Below, in pieces: positions 43,775 through 51,331 of a DNA stretch of 55,235 nucleotides (positions within the stretch are counted from its first letter, which is position 1; every line of letters starts with the position of its first letter). The position numbers and the translations under genes are program-made. A model generated the notes under the pieces. That model saw only the letters and a program-made list of their open reading frames with translations. It did no database searches and was not told where the DNA came from. Location of the stretch: contig CAVINS010000013.1 of assembly GCA_963643925.1 (NCBI GenBank), forward strand, positions 1 to 55,235. The letters run 5' to 3'. Source of the DNA: Phocaeicola_A sp963643925. GTDB lineage: Bacteria > Bacteroidota > Bacteroidia > Bacteroidales > Bacteroidaceae.

Positions 43775-44620
43775 TTATGCGGGATTACCCGCCAGACGGA
43801 TGCCGTTTTCCTCCAACAGGATGAGATGTTTCTTGTAGAGCTCGCCCACAGCCTTCTTGAAGGTCTTCTTACTGACCTCAAACTCAGCGTATATCTCCTC
43901 AGCATCGCTCTTGTCGTGGAAGGGGATGAAACCCTGGTGCGACTTTATATAATGTAGGAGGGTCTCGGCAAAGTCGTCCACCTTACGGGGACCGCCCCGC
44001 TGTAGTTCCAAATCAATCTTGCCATCTGGACGCACCTGCTTGACGAAAGCGGACAGGTGATTGCCCATCTTTATCGGCTGGAAGATCTCGGACTGGTAAA
44101 TCAAACCGCTGTAGCGGTTGTCCACAATCACCTTGTAGCCCAAATCGGTATGTTGCCACACCAGGGCATCGACCACCTGACCTTCGCGGTAATGAGGCAT
44201 CTCCTTGGAGAGGAAATGCTCCACCTTGGCAGAAGCCATGATGCGGTAGCTCTCCTCGTCGATGTAGACATAGACCAAGTAGCGGTGTCCCACCACCATC
44301 TTCAGTTTCTGTTCGCGGAAGGGGACGAAGAGATCCTTCATCAGTCCCCAGTTGAGGAAAGCACCGAACTGATTGGTCCAGGCCACTTCGAGGGAAGCGA
44401 ACTCGCCCACCTGTACGTAAGGGGTAAGGGTGGTCGCTATCAGCCGCTCTTCGTTGTCGAGGTAGATGAAAACGTTCAGCAAGTCGCCGGGCTTGCAGTT
44501 CTCGGGTACATAGCGGGTGGGGAGCAATATCTCTCCGTCTTCGTCGCCATCGAGGTAGACACCAAAGTCCACACTCTTCACCACTTTGAGTTGGTTATAT
44601 TTTCCAAGTTTTACGTGCAT
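43775..44620 (-). CDS. cvfB: S1-like RNA-binding protein CvfB/YitL
   Basis: 281 residues. Three S1-like OB folds cover about 1-215 (for example YNQLKVVKSVDFGVYLDGD at 9-27, ASLEVAWTNQFGAFLNWG and GQVVDALVWQHTDLGYKVIVDN). A C-terminal winged-helix part follows (SDAEEIYAEFEVSKKTFKKAVGELYKKHLI). The family binds RNA and affects virulence gene expression in Staphylococcus; its role in Bacteroidetes is not known. It starts 15 bp after the ABC ATPase gene, in the operon led by the antiporter. Confidence 0.9.
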   Translation of the reverse strand: MHVKLGKYNQLKVVKSVDFGVYLDGDEDGEILLPTRYVPENCKPGDLLNVFIYLDNEERLIATTLTPYVQVGEFASLEVAWTNQFGAFLNWGLMKDLFVPFREQKLKMVVGHRYLVYVYIDEESYRIMASAKVEHFLSKEMPHYREGQVVDALVWQHTDLGYKVIVDNRYSGLIYQSEIFQPIKMGNHLSAFVKQVRPDGKIDLELQRGGPRKVDDFAETLLHYIKSHQGFIPFHDKSDAEEIYAEFEVSKKTFKKAVGELYKKHLILLEENGIRLAGNPA

Positions 44621-44635
44621 ATCGTTGTATCGTTA

Positions 44636-45334
44636 CTATTCGTTTGTTGGTTCATTTTCCGTCTCGACCGGATGGTTCGCCTCAGCCTGGATGGTGCCGT
44701 CCACCAGATGGATGGTGCGGTCGGTCATGGAGGCCAGTCCCTCGTCGTGAGTGACGATGACGAAGGTCTGCCCGAAGGTGTCGCGCAAGTGGAAAAAGAG
44801 GCGGTGCAGTTCTTCCTTGTTGCGGCTGTCGAGACTACCGGAGGGCTCATCGGCCAGGATGACAGAGGGGTGGTTGATGAGCGCACGCGCCACAGCCACC
44901 CGTTGCTTTTCGCCACCGGACAGTTCATTGGGCTTATGGTGAGCACGGTCTGCCAAGTTGAGGAACTCGAGTATCTCCTTCGCCCGTTTCTGCGCCTCCT
45001 TCTCCGACACGCCGGCGATGAAGGCAGGTATCATCACATTCTCGATGGCGGTAAACTCCGGCAGCAGTTGATGGAACTGGAAGACGAACCCGAGATGACG
45101 GTTGCGGAAGTCGGACAAGGCTTTGCCCCGCAGGCTCGCCACGTCCACACCGTCGATGTGCAGGGTGCCGGCGTCGGGTTTGTCCAGTGTACCTATTATC
45201 TGCAGCAAGGTGGTCTTGCCCGCCCCGCTCGGTCCTACGATGCTGACCACTTCTTCCTTGTGGATGGTGAGCTTGATGCCTTTGAGCACCTGCAACGAGC
45301 CGAAACTCTTTGTTATTCCGTGTATCTCTATCAT
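44636..45334 (-). CDS. ABC transporter ATP-binding protein, LolD-like
   Basis: 232 residues. Walker A GPSGAGKT (34-41), Q-loop GFVFQFHQLLPEFTAIENVMIPA, signature LSGGEKQRVAVARAL, Walker B VILADEPSGSLDS and a final H-loop IVTHDE are all intact. The Q-loop region matches the LolD/MacB/FtsE group, which powers lipoprotein release or envelope export. No permease partner (LolC/E) is adjacent, so the partner must be elsewhere. It sits between the antiporter (24 bp) and cvfB (15 bp). Confidence 0.88.
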   Translation of the reverse strand: MIEIHGITKSFGSLQVLKGIKLTIHKEEVVSIVGPSGAGKTTLLQIIGTLDKPDAGTLHIDGVDVASLRGKALSDFRNRHLGFVFQFHQLLPEFTAIENVMIPAFIAGVSEKEAQKRAKEILEFLNLADRAHHKPNELSGGEKQRVAVARALINHPSVILADEPSGSLDSRNKEELHRLFFHLRDTFGQTFVIVTHDEGLASMTDRTIHLVDGTIQAEANHPVETENEPTNE

Positions 45335-45358
45335 GATCGTTTGTTTGTCTACTAAATG

Positions 45359-47494
45359 TTAATTGTCGTTCTTCTTGAGCCATCTGGTTATCCAGTGCGA
45401 GAGCATCTGGTAAACACGGCCCTCCACCACACCACGGGGCTCGGAGAAGGTCACCAGTTCCTGAGCCTCGCCAAACTGGTCGGGGTAGATGACCATGAGG
45501 CTGTTGTTGGCGAAGTAGCGCATTATCTGCTCGGGCAGATGCTCGAACGACGACTGGTAGGAGATGGAGCCACGCCGGGCTACCACCACCACGAAGAGGT
45601 GGTCATAGTTGACACGTCCGGTAAGGAGCAGCAAGTCGTCCCAAGCCTCCAGCTCGGAGAATTCCGCCCGCGCCCCTTTGTGCTTGGCACGCACATAGTC
45701 GCTGATGCGCTGCAGGGTCACTTTGTTCGCCCAGAAGTCGATGCGGCAGCCCAGTTGCTCATCGAGGCGACAGAGGCGTTCCACCCATTTATAGAAACCC
45801 GTTTCGTACTCAGCATTTTCGGGTACGGCAACGATAATGCGCCGCAACGTGTTGACCGGTATGAGGCACTTCAATATCATCAGTTGACGGGCAGTGCCCT
45901 TCACCACATTGGTGGTGATGTTGCCGAAGAAAGAGTCGATGATACCTATCTTGTGATGGAGCCCCAGCACGATGTCGGAAGTGTCGCTCTCGGTGAGTGT
46001 ATGGAGCACGCCCGAAGCCACATTGTTGCTCACCCGATTTTGGGTGCGTATGGGCACGTCTGCCGCGGCAGCTATGCGGGCTGCCTTGTTGAGGCACTTC
46101 TTTCCTACCGACTGTTTTCGTTCGCGATCGGCCCCGTCGCAAGTAACGTTAAGAGCTATCAGTTCGTTGGTCGACTTGGGGTCGCGCATCATCAGCGACA
46201 TGGTCACAAGATGCTCCACCGTATCGGGGTTCTCTATAAGTATCAATGTCTTCTCGTCCTTCTCGGAAACGGTCTGCGCACCTTCGTCGGTGGCCACAGC
46301 CATCTTGCGCGCCGCGTTCTCCGTAGCCAGCGAACTGAGGATGCACGACACGAGTATCATGATGACCACTCCATTGAGCACATCCTCGTTCATGAGGGGG
46401 TGACCGGGTGTGAGCTGGATGCGCGTACCCACCATCACCATGGCCAAAGCACCGGCAGCATGGGCATTGCTGAGTCCGAACATCAGACAGCGCGACATGC
46501 CGTCCATACCACAGAGTTTCTGTGTGACAAAAGCGGCTATCCACTTGGTGCTGGTGGCCACGAGCAACATCACGCCCACCACGAAGAGGGTCTGTCCACC
46601 ATTGAACAGCGCCCCAAGGTTGATGAGCATTCCTACACCTATCAGGAAGTATGGAATGAACAAAGCATTGCCCACAAATTCGATACGGTTCATCAGCGGT
46701 GAGGCGTGAGGAACCAATCGGTTGAGCAACAGTCCGGCCAAGAATGCGCCGAAGATGCCCTCCAGTCCGGCCAACTCAGCCAGCGCCGCACTGAGGAAGA
46801 CGACGGCGAGCACAAAGATGTACTGCATCACATTGTCGTCGTACCGGCGGAAGAAAGCCCGGGCGATACGCTGTACGAAGAAAAAGAGGCAGAAAAGGTA
46901 GACTGCGCACTTGATGCCGAACAGACACCAGAAAAGGGTGTTGTGCTCACCATTGGCACTGCCCGCTATGGCAGCCAGCACCAACAAGGATACCGTCAAG
47001 GCAAACATGGTTCCGCCGATGGAGACGGAGACGACCGAGTGACGGCCCAGTCCGTAACGTATAACAATGGGGTAAGAGACCAGTGTGTGCGACCCGAAGA
47101 TGCAAGCCAACAGAGCCGATGCCAACATCCCAAACTTGAGCCAATAGAGCCCGACAAAGAATCCGATGACTGCGGGAATGAAGGTGGTGAGGATACCAAA
47201 CAGCAGCGACCGGCCTCTGTTCTTCTTGAACCCCTCGAGGTCCATCTCCAAGCCGGCAAGGAACATTATGTAATAGATGCCCACCTTACCGAAGAGTTCG
47301 AAGCTACTGTCGTACTCCAGCACGTTGAAACCATGGCTACCCACCAACACACCGGCCAGTATCATGCCCACGATGTGGGGTATCCGCAACCATCCCATAA
47401 CCATGGGGGCGAACAGGATGATGACCAGAACCAGGAAGAAGGTCCAAGTAGGATCGGTCACAGGTAAATCAATATGAAAGTTGAGCCATTCCAT
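45359..47494 (-). CDS. CPA2-type cation:proton antiporter with C-terminal soluble domain
   Basis: 711 residues. About 12 transmembrane helices occupy residues 15-395, with the monovalent cation:proton antiporter-2 pattern (PHIVGMILAGVLVGSHG, FLAGLEMDLEGFKKNRGRSLLFG, ALAELAGLEGIFGAFLAGL). A cytosolic region (about 430-711) resembles tandem universal-stress-protein folds (TLILIENPDTVEHLVTMSLMM; DIVLGLHHKIG..GNITTNVVKGTARQLMILKC). It probably exchanges Na+ or K+ for H+, with the cytosolic part regulating. The ATG at 47494 is chosen because the longer frame begins inside the promoter -7 element (47525-47532). First gene of the operon with lolD-like and cvfB. Confidence 0.88.
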   Translation of the reverse strand: MEWLNFHIDLPVTDPTWTFFLVLVIILFAPMVMGWLRIPHIVGMILAGVLVGSHGFNVLEYDSSFELFGKVGIYYIMFLAGLEMDLEGFKKNRGRSLLFGILTTFIPAVIGFFVGLYWLKFGMLASALLACIFGSHTLVSYPIVIRYGLGRHSVVSVSIGGTMFALTVSLLVLAAIAGSANGEHNTLFWCLFGIKCAVYLFCLFFFVQRIARAFFRRYDDNVMQYIFVLAVVFLSAALAELAGLEGIFGAFLAGLLLNRLVPHASPLMNRIEFVGNALFIPYFLIGVGMLINLGALFNGGQTLFVVGVMLLVATSTKWIAAFVTQKLCGMDGMSRCLMFGLSNAHAAGALAMVMVGTRIQLTPGHPLMNEDVLNGVVIMILVSCILSSLATENAARKMAVATDEGAQTVSEKDEKTLILIENPDTVEHLVTMSLMMRDPKSTNELIALNVTCDGADRERKQSVGKKCLNKAARIAAAADVPIRTQNRVSNNVASGVLHTLTESDTSDIVLGLHHKIGIIDSFFGNITTNVVKGTARQLMILKCLIPVNTLRRIIVAVPENAEYETGFYKWVERLCRLDEQLGCRIDFWANKVTLQRISDYVRAKHKGARAEFSELEAWDDLLLLTGRVNYDHLFVVVVARRGSISYQSSFEHLPEQIMRYFANNSLMVIYPDQFGEAQELVTFSEPRGVVEGRVYQMLSHWITRWLKKNDN

Positions 47495-47524
47495 CTGTTT
47501 CGTCGTGCTGATGCTTTTCTTCTG

Positions 47525-47532
47525 CAAAAGTA
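47525..47532 (-). promoter_or_regulatory. -7 element for the antiporter operon
   Basis: Minus-strand TACTTTTG, 31 bp before the ATG at 47494. Confidence 0.55.
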
Positions 47533-47635
47533 CAAAAAACGTTTGAATAAGAGCGACATTGATAAAGAAAAGGCATACCTATTAAAAGAATGATATTTTT
47601 GATGCAGTTTGTTCTTGTGGATGAACTATTTATTG

Positions 47636-47643
47636 TACTTTTG
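47636..47643 (+). promoter_or_regulatory. -7 element for asd
   Basis: TACTTTTG, with CTTG about 18 bp upstream (47614-47617). Divergent from the antiporter promoter. Confidence 0.55.
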
Positions 47644-47689
47644 CAAGCTGAAATAGCATATATTACAAACACAATAAAAAGAATATAGG

Positions 47690-48748
47690 ATGAAAGTAGC
47701 AATTGTTGGAGCGAGCGGAGCTGTGGGACAAGAGTTTCTTCGCGTGCTCGATGAACGGAATTTCCCGATTGATGAGTTAGTATTGTTTGGTTCGCAACGC
47801 AGTGCCGGACGAAAATACACGTTCCGTGGTAAAGAGATCGAGGTCAAACTTTTGCAGCATAACGATGACTTCAAGGGAGTGGACATCGCTTTCACCTCTG
47901 CCGGAGCAGGCACATCGAAAGAGTTTGCCCAGGACATCACGCGCTTCGGTGCAGTGATGATTGACAATTCAAGCGCGTTCCGTATGGACAACGACGTGCC
48001 TTTGGTGGTGCCCGAATGCAACGCAGAAGACGCGCTGAACCGTCCGCGCGGCATCATCGCCAACCCGAACTGCACCACCATCATGATGGTGGTGGTACTG
48101 AAACCTATCGAGAAATTGTCGCACATCAAGAGTATACACGTGGCTTCGTACCAAAGCGCCAGCGGTGCCGGTGCTGCTGCCATGCAGGAGCTGCAGGAGC
48201 AATACAAGGCTTTGGCAGAGTCGAAAGACCCGGTAGTGAGCAAGTTCGCCTACCAGTTGGCCTACAACGTCATTCCTCAGATTGACGTGTTCCAGGACAA
48301 CGGATACACCAAGGAGGAGATGAAGATGTTCAACGAGACAAAGAAGATTATGCACACGGATGCCAACTGCTCGGCCACCTGCGTACGCATCTCTTCACTC
48401 CGCGCCCACAGCGAGGCCGTATGGGTGGAGACAGAGAAGCCCGTCTCGGTGGAAGAGGCACAGAAAGCTATCGCTGCCGCAGAAGGAGTGATCTTGATAG
48501 ACAATCCCGCTTTGGTTGGCGCCAAGGCAAACCCGGATGCATCAAAAGAGACTATGGAAGGGCTGCCCTACCCGATGCCCCTCTACACGGCCGGTAAGGA
48601 CTGCGTCTACGTGGGACGTGTCCGCAAAGACCTTGCCAACGACCATGGTTTGGCATTCTGGTTGTCGGGCGACCAGATCAAGAAGGGCGCCGCACTGAAC
48701 GCTGTGCAGATTGCCGAATACCTTATTAAAGTAGGTAACGTCAAGTAA
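47690..48748 (+). CDS. asd: aspartate-semialdehyde dehydrogenase
   Basis: 352 residues. The N-terminal NADP-binding motif VAIVGASGAVGQEFLRVL (3-20) and catalytic Cys128 (NPNCTTIMM) are clear, and SGAGAAAMQEL and the closing region KKGAALNAVQIAEYLI match the family. It reduces aspartyl phosphate to aspartate semialdehyde, the branch point to methionine, threonine and lysine. It stands alone between its promoter and a bidirectional terminator; metAA of the same pathway lies 30 kb away in the window. Confidence 0.96.
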   Translation: MKVAIVGASGAVGQEFLRVLDERNFPIDELVLFGSQRSAGRKYTFRGKEIEVKLLQHNDDFKGVDIAFTSAGAGTSKEFAQDITRFGAVMIDNSSAFRMDNDVPLVVPECNAEDALNRPRGIIANPNCTTIMMVVVLKPIEKLSHIKSIHVASYQSASGAGAAAMQELQEQYKALAESKDPVVSKFAYQLAYNVIPQIDVFQDNGYTKEEMKMFNETKKIMHTDANCSATCVRISSLRAHSEAVWVETEKPVSVEEAQKAIAAAEGVILIDNPALVGAKANPDASKETMEGLPYPMPLYTAGKDCVYVGRVRKDLANDHGLAFWLSGDQIKKGAALNAVQIAEYLIKVGNVK

Positions 48749-48780
48749 GCCGCAAAGGCCGGTACGTAATACTCACCTAA

Positions 48781-48825
48781 AAAGAAATCCCCGGTTGACA
48801 TCCAAGTAACCGGGGATTTCTTTTT
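48781..48825. terminator. bidirectional terminator between asd and the FKBP gene
   Basis: AAAGAAATCCCCGGTT (48781-48796) pairs with AACCGGGGATTTCTTT, giving a perfect 16-bp stem flanked by T on each strand. Confidence 0.9.
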
Positions 48826-48845
48826 ATCTTACGCTACAACGCCTA

Positions 48846-49475
48846 TCACCACTCGGGGACAGGATTGCTGTTGTTGTATTTATCGGACGGGTAGACCTTC
48901 ACAAGGTCGAGACTGAACACCAGCATACTGTATTCGAGTATCGAACTGCTGGAACTAGCCATGGTTCCCGGACCGTAAGCCAACGACCAAGGGATGTAGA
49001 CCATCCAACTGTCGCCCTCCTTCATCTGCTGCAGAGCAGTGGTCCATCCGTTGATGAGCGCCGAGGTCTGAAACTTCGAGGGCATCGCCGTGTTGGGGTC
49101 CAAGGTTCCCTTGTATGACTGGTCGAACACCGCGCCGTTGATGTAGCTTCCACGGTAGTGCACACGGACGGTATCGTTATAAAGCGGCGTTGCACCGGTT
49201 CCGCTCTTCAGCACCTTCACGAAGACATAGTTCAGCGGATCCTTCGCCAACAGGGAGCTACCGGCCTGGTCAGAAGGCAAGGTATAGGACTTGAGCATCT
49301 TCCAGTCGCCCGAAGCATTGGTCTGTGCCACGTTGGCGATGGAATCGAGATATGCCTTGTTCCTTACCTCCCAGTTATCATACTCATTTTCTTCGCTCGT
49401 TTCGTCGCACGCCGCCATAAGGGACAGCGCAGCAACAAAAGAGCACAATACGTAAAAAACGTTTCTTTTCATCAT
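48846..49475 (-). CDS. FKBP-type peptidyl-prolyl isomerase lipoprotein
   Basis: 209 residues with a lipoprotein signal ending LMAAC (Cys23). A helical N-terminal part (about 30-75) is followed by an FKBP domain: NDTVRVHYRGSYINGAVFDQSY (about 100-121), INGWTTALQQMKEGDSWMVYIPWSLAYG and a final VFSLDLVKVYP strand. It should help fold periplasmic or surface proteins. Two ATG codons are adjacent at the start; the second, at 49472, is equally possible. It lies 11 bp after the glycyl-tRNA synthetase gene, so the two share a transcript. Confidence 0.92.
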   Translation of the reverse strand: MMKRNVFYVLCSFVAALSLMAACDETSEENEYDNWEVRNKAYLDSIANVAQTNASGDWKMLKSYTLPSDQAGSSLLAKDPLNYVFVKVLKSGTGATPLYNDTVRVHYRGSYINGAVFDQSYKGTLDPNTAMPSKFQTSALINGWTTALQQMKEGDSWMVYIPWSLAYGPGTMASSSSSILEYSMLVFSLDLVKVYPSDKYNNSNPVPEW

Positions 49476-49486
49476 TGTCGTTCTTG

Positions 49487-51028
49487 TTAAATCAAGGTCT
49501 TCAGCAGACTGGTGATGCTCACCTTATCGGCGATGATGGAGTTCAGGTCTGCTATGGCCACGCGTTCCTGCTCCATGGTGTCGCGGTTACGCAAGGTGAC
49601 GCAGTTGTCCTCCAATGTCTGATGGTCCACAGTCACACAGTAAGGTGTGCCGATGGCATCCTGACGACGGTAACGTTTGCCGATTGAGTCTTTCTCGTCG
49701 TACTGGCAGTTGAAGTGGAACTTCAGGTCGTCGATAATCTCGCGGGCCTTCTCGGGCAGTCCGTCCTTCTTCACCAACGGCATCACGGCCAACTTCACCG
49801 GAGCCAGGGCTGCAGGCAACTTCAACACGACACGTGTCTCGCCGTTGTCCAACTTCTCCTCACAGTACGAAGCGCACATCACGCTGAGGAACATACGGTC
49901 CACACCGATAGAGGTCTCGATAACGAACGGAGTGTAGGACTCGTTCAACTCGGGATCGAAGTATTTGATACTCTTGCCAGAGAACTTCTCGTGTTGGCTA
50001 AGGTCGAAGTTGGTACGGGAGTGGATACCCTCCACCTCCTTGAAGCCGAACGGCATCAGGAACTCGATGTCGGTAGCGGCGTTGGCATAGTGGGCCAGCT
50101 TCTCGTGGTCGTGGAAACGATAGTGGTCATCGCCGAAGCCCAGGGCCTTGTGCCATTTCAGTCGTGTCTCTTTCCATTTGGGGAACCACTCCAGCTCAGT
50201 GCCTGGTTTCACGAAGAACTGCATCTCCATCTGTTCGAACTCACGCATACGGAAGATGAACTGACGGGCAACAATCTCGTTACGGAAAGCCTTACCGATC
50301 TGTGCGATACCGAAAGGCACTTTCATACGGCCGGTCTTCTGCACGTTCAAGTAGTTGACGAAGATGCCCTGCGCCGTCTCCGGACGGAGGTAAACCTTCA
50401 TGGAGCCATCAGCTGTAGAGCCCATCTCTGTAGAGAACATCAGGTTGAACTGACGTACCTCGGTCCAGTTCTTTGTGCCCGAGATAGGACAAACAATCTC
50501 CTCATCGAGGATAATCTGACGCAACTCCTCGAGGTCGTTGGCGTTCATGGCCTTGGAGTAGCGCTCGTGCAAAGCGTCACGCTTAGCCTGATGCTCCAGT
50601 ACGCGGGGGTTGGTAGAGCGGAACTTGGCCTCATCGAAGCTGTCGCCAAAACGCTTGGCAGCCTTAGCCACCTCCTTGTCTATCTTCTCGTCGTATTTGG
50701 CGATCTGGTCCTCTATCAGCACGTCCGCACGATATCTCTTCTTGGAGTCCTTGTTGTCTATCAAGGGATCATTGAATGCATCCACATGTCCCGAAGCCTT
50801 CCAAATGGTGGGGTGCATGAAGATGGCGGAGTCGATACCCACAATATTGTCGTGCAGCAGCACCATGCTCTGCCACCAATACTGCTTGATATTGTTCTTG
50901 AGCTCTACACCGTTCTGACCATAATCATACACTGCTCCCAGTCCATCGTAGATATCACTAGACGGGAAAACGAAACCGTACTCCTTGCAATGGGATACGA
51001 TTTTCTTAAATACATCTTCTTGTGCCAT
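49487..51028 (-). CDS. glyQS: glycyl-tRNA synthetase, single-chain (alpha-2) type
   Basis: A 513-residue class II synthetase that charges tRNA-Gly. This is the one-polypeptide type of eukaryotes, archaea, Bacteroidetes and some Firmicutes, not the alpha2-beta2 type. Recognisable parts include GFVFPSSDIYDGLGAVYDYG near the start, the motif 2 region AFRNEIVARQFIFRMREFEQMEMQFF, and motif 3 with VIETSIGVDRMFLSVM. The C-terminal anticodon-binding domain contains RYRRQDAIGTPYCVTVDHQTLEDN. A strong promoter lies 40 bp upstream. Confidence 0.97.
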   Translation of the reverse strand: MAQEDVFKKIVSHCKEYGFVFPSSDIYDGLGAVYDYGQNGVELKNNIKQYWWQSMVLLHDNIVGIDSAIFMHPTIWKASGHVDAFNDPLIDNKDSKKRYRADVLIEDQIAKYDEKIDKEVAKAAKRFGDSFDEAKFRSTNPRVLEHQAKRDALHERYSKAMNANDLEELRQIILDEEIVCPISGTKNWTEVRQFNLMFSTEMGSTADGSMKVYLRPETAQGIFVNYLNVQKTGRMKVPFGIAQIGKAFRNEIVARQFIFRMREFEQMEMQFFVKPGTELEWFPKWKETRLKWHKALGFGDDHYRFHDHEKLAHYANAATDIEFLMPFGFKEVEGIHSRTNFDLSQHEKFSGKSIKYFDPELNESYTPFVIETSIGVDRMFLSVMCASYCEEKLDNGETRVVLKLPAALAPVKLAVMPLVKKDGLPEKAREIIDDLKFHFNCQYDEKDSIGKRYRRQDAIGTPYCVTVDHQTLEDNCVTLRNRDTMEQERVAIADLNSIIADKVSITSLLKTLI

Positions 51029-51068
51029 TTTATTGTCTATTTTATATTTTTACTTCATAAAGGAGCCA

Positions 51069-51101
51069 CAAAGATAGCTATTTATCTGCAACGAGAACAA
51101 A
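51069..51101 (-). promoter_or_regulatory. promoter of the glycyl-tRNA synthetase / FKBP operon
   Basis: Minus-strand TTTG (51101-51098), 21 bp spacer, TATCTTTG (51076-51069), 40 bp before the ATG at 51028. Confidence 0.8.
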
Positions 51102-51292
51102 ACACGTGCTTAATAATTATAAATAGCCCCTCTTTTAGGCCTAATTGGCTCTTCGATTCGATATTTCGGATGCCTCTATACCGTTCGGCAGGCTTGTATG
51201 CAATGCCCATGCGCTGCGGTTTTCACAAACATTAAATGGCCTATAGCACCAAATTTGAGGTTCCATCTGCCCGTCGTTTGCCGGAAAAGTAC

Positions 51293-51300
51293 TATTTTTG
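51293..51300 (+). promoter_or_regulatory. -7 element for parC
   Basis: TATTTTTG fits TAnnTTTG and stands 31 bp before the ATG at 51332. No TTTG at the expected -33 distance. Confidence 0.5.
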
Positions 51301-51331
51301 CACGACTCACAACGAAACGACAATTTTTACT

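Noticed and set aside
44057..46702. Long plus-strand frames opposite cvfB, the ABC ATPase and the antiporter
   Set aside because: All three opposite-strand genes have full catalytic or membrane signatures, and the plus-strand frames have none.
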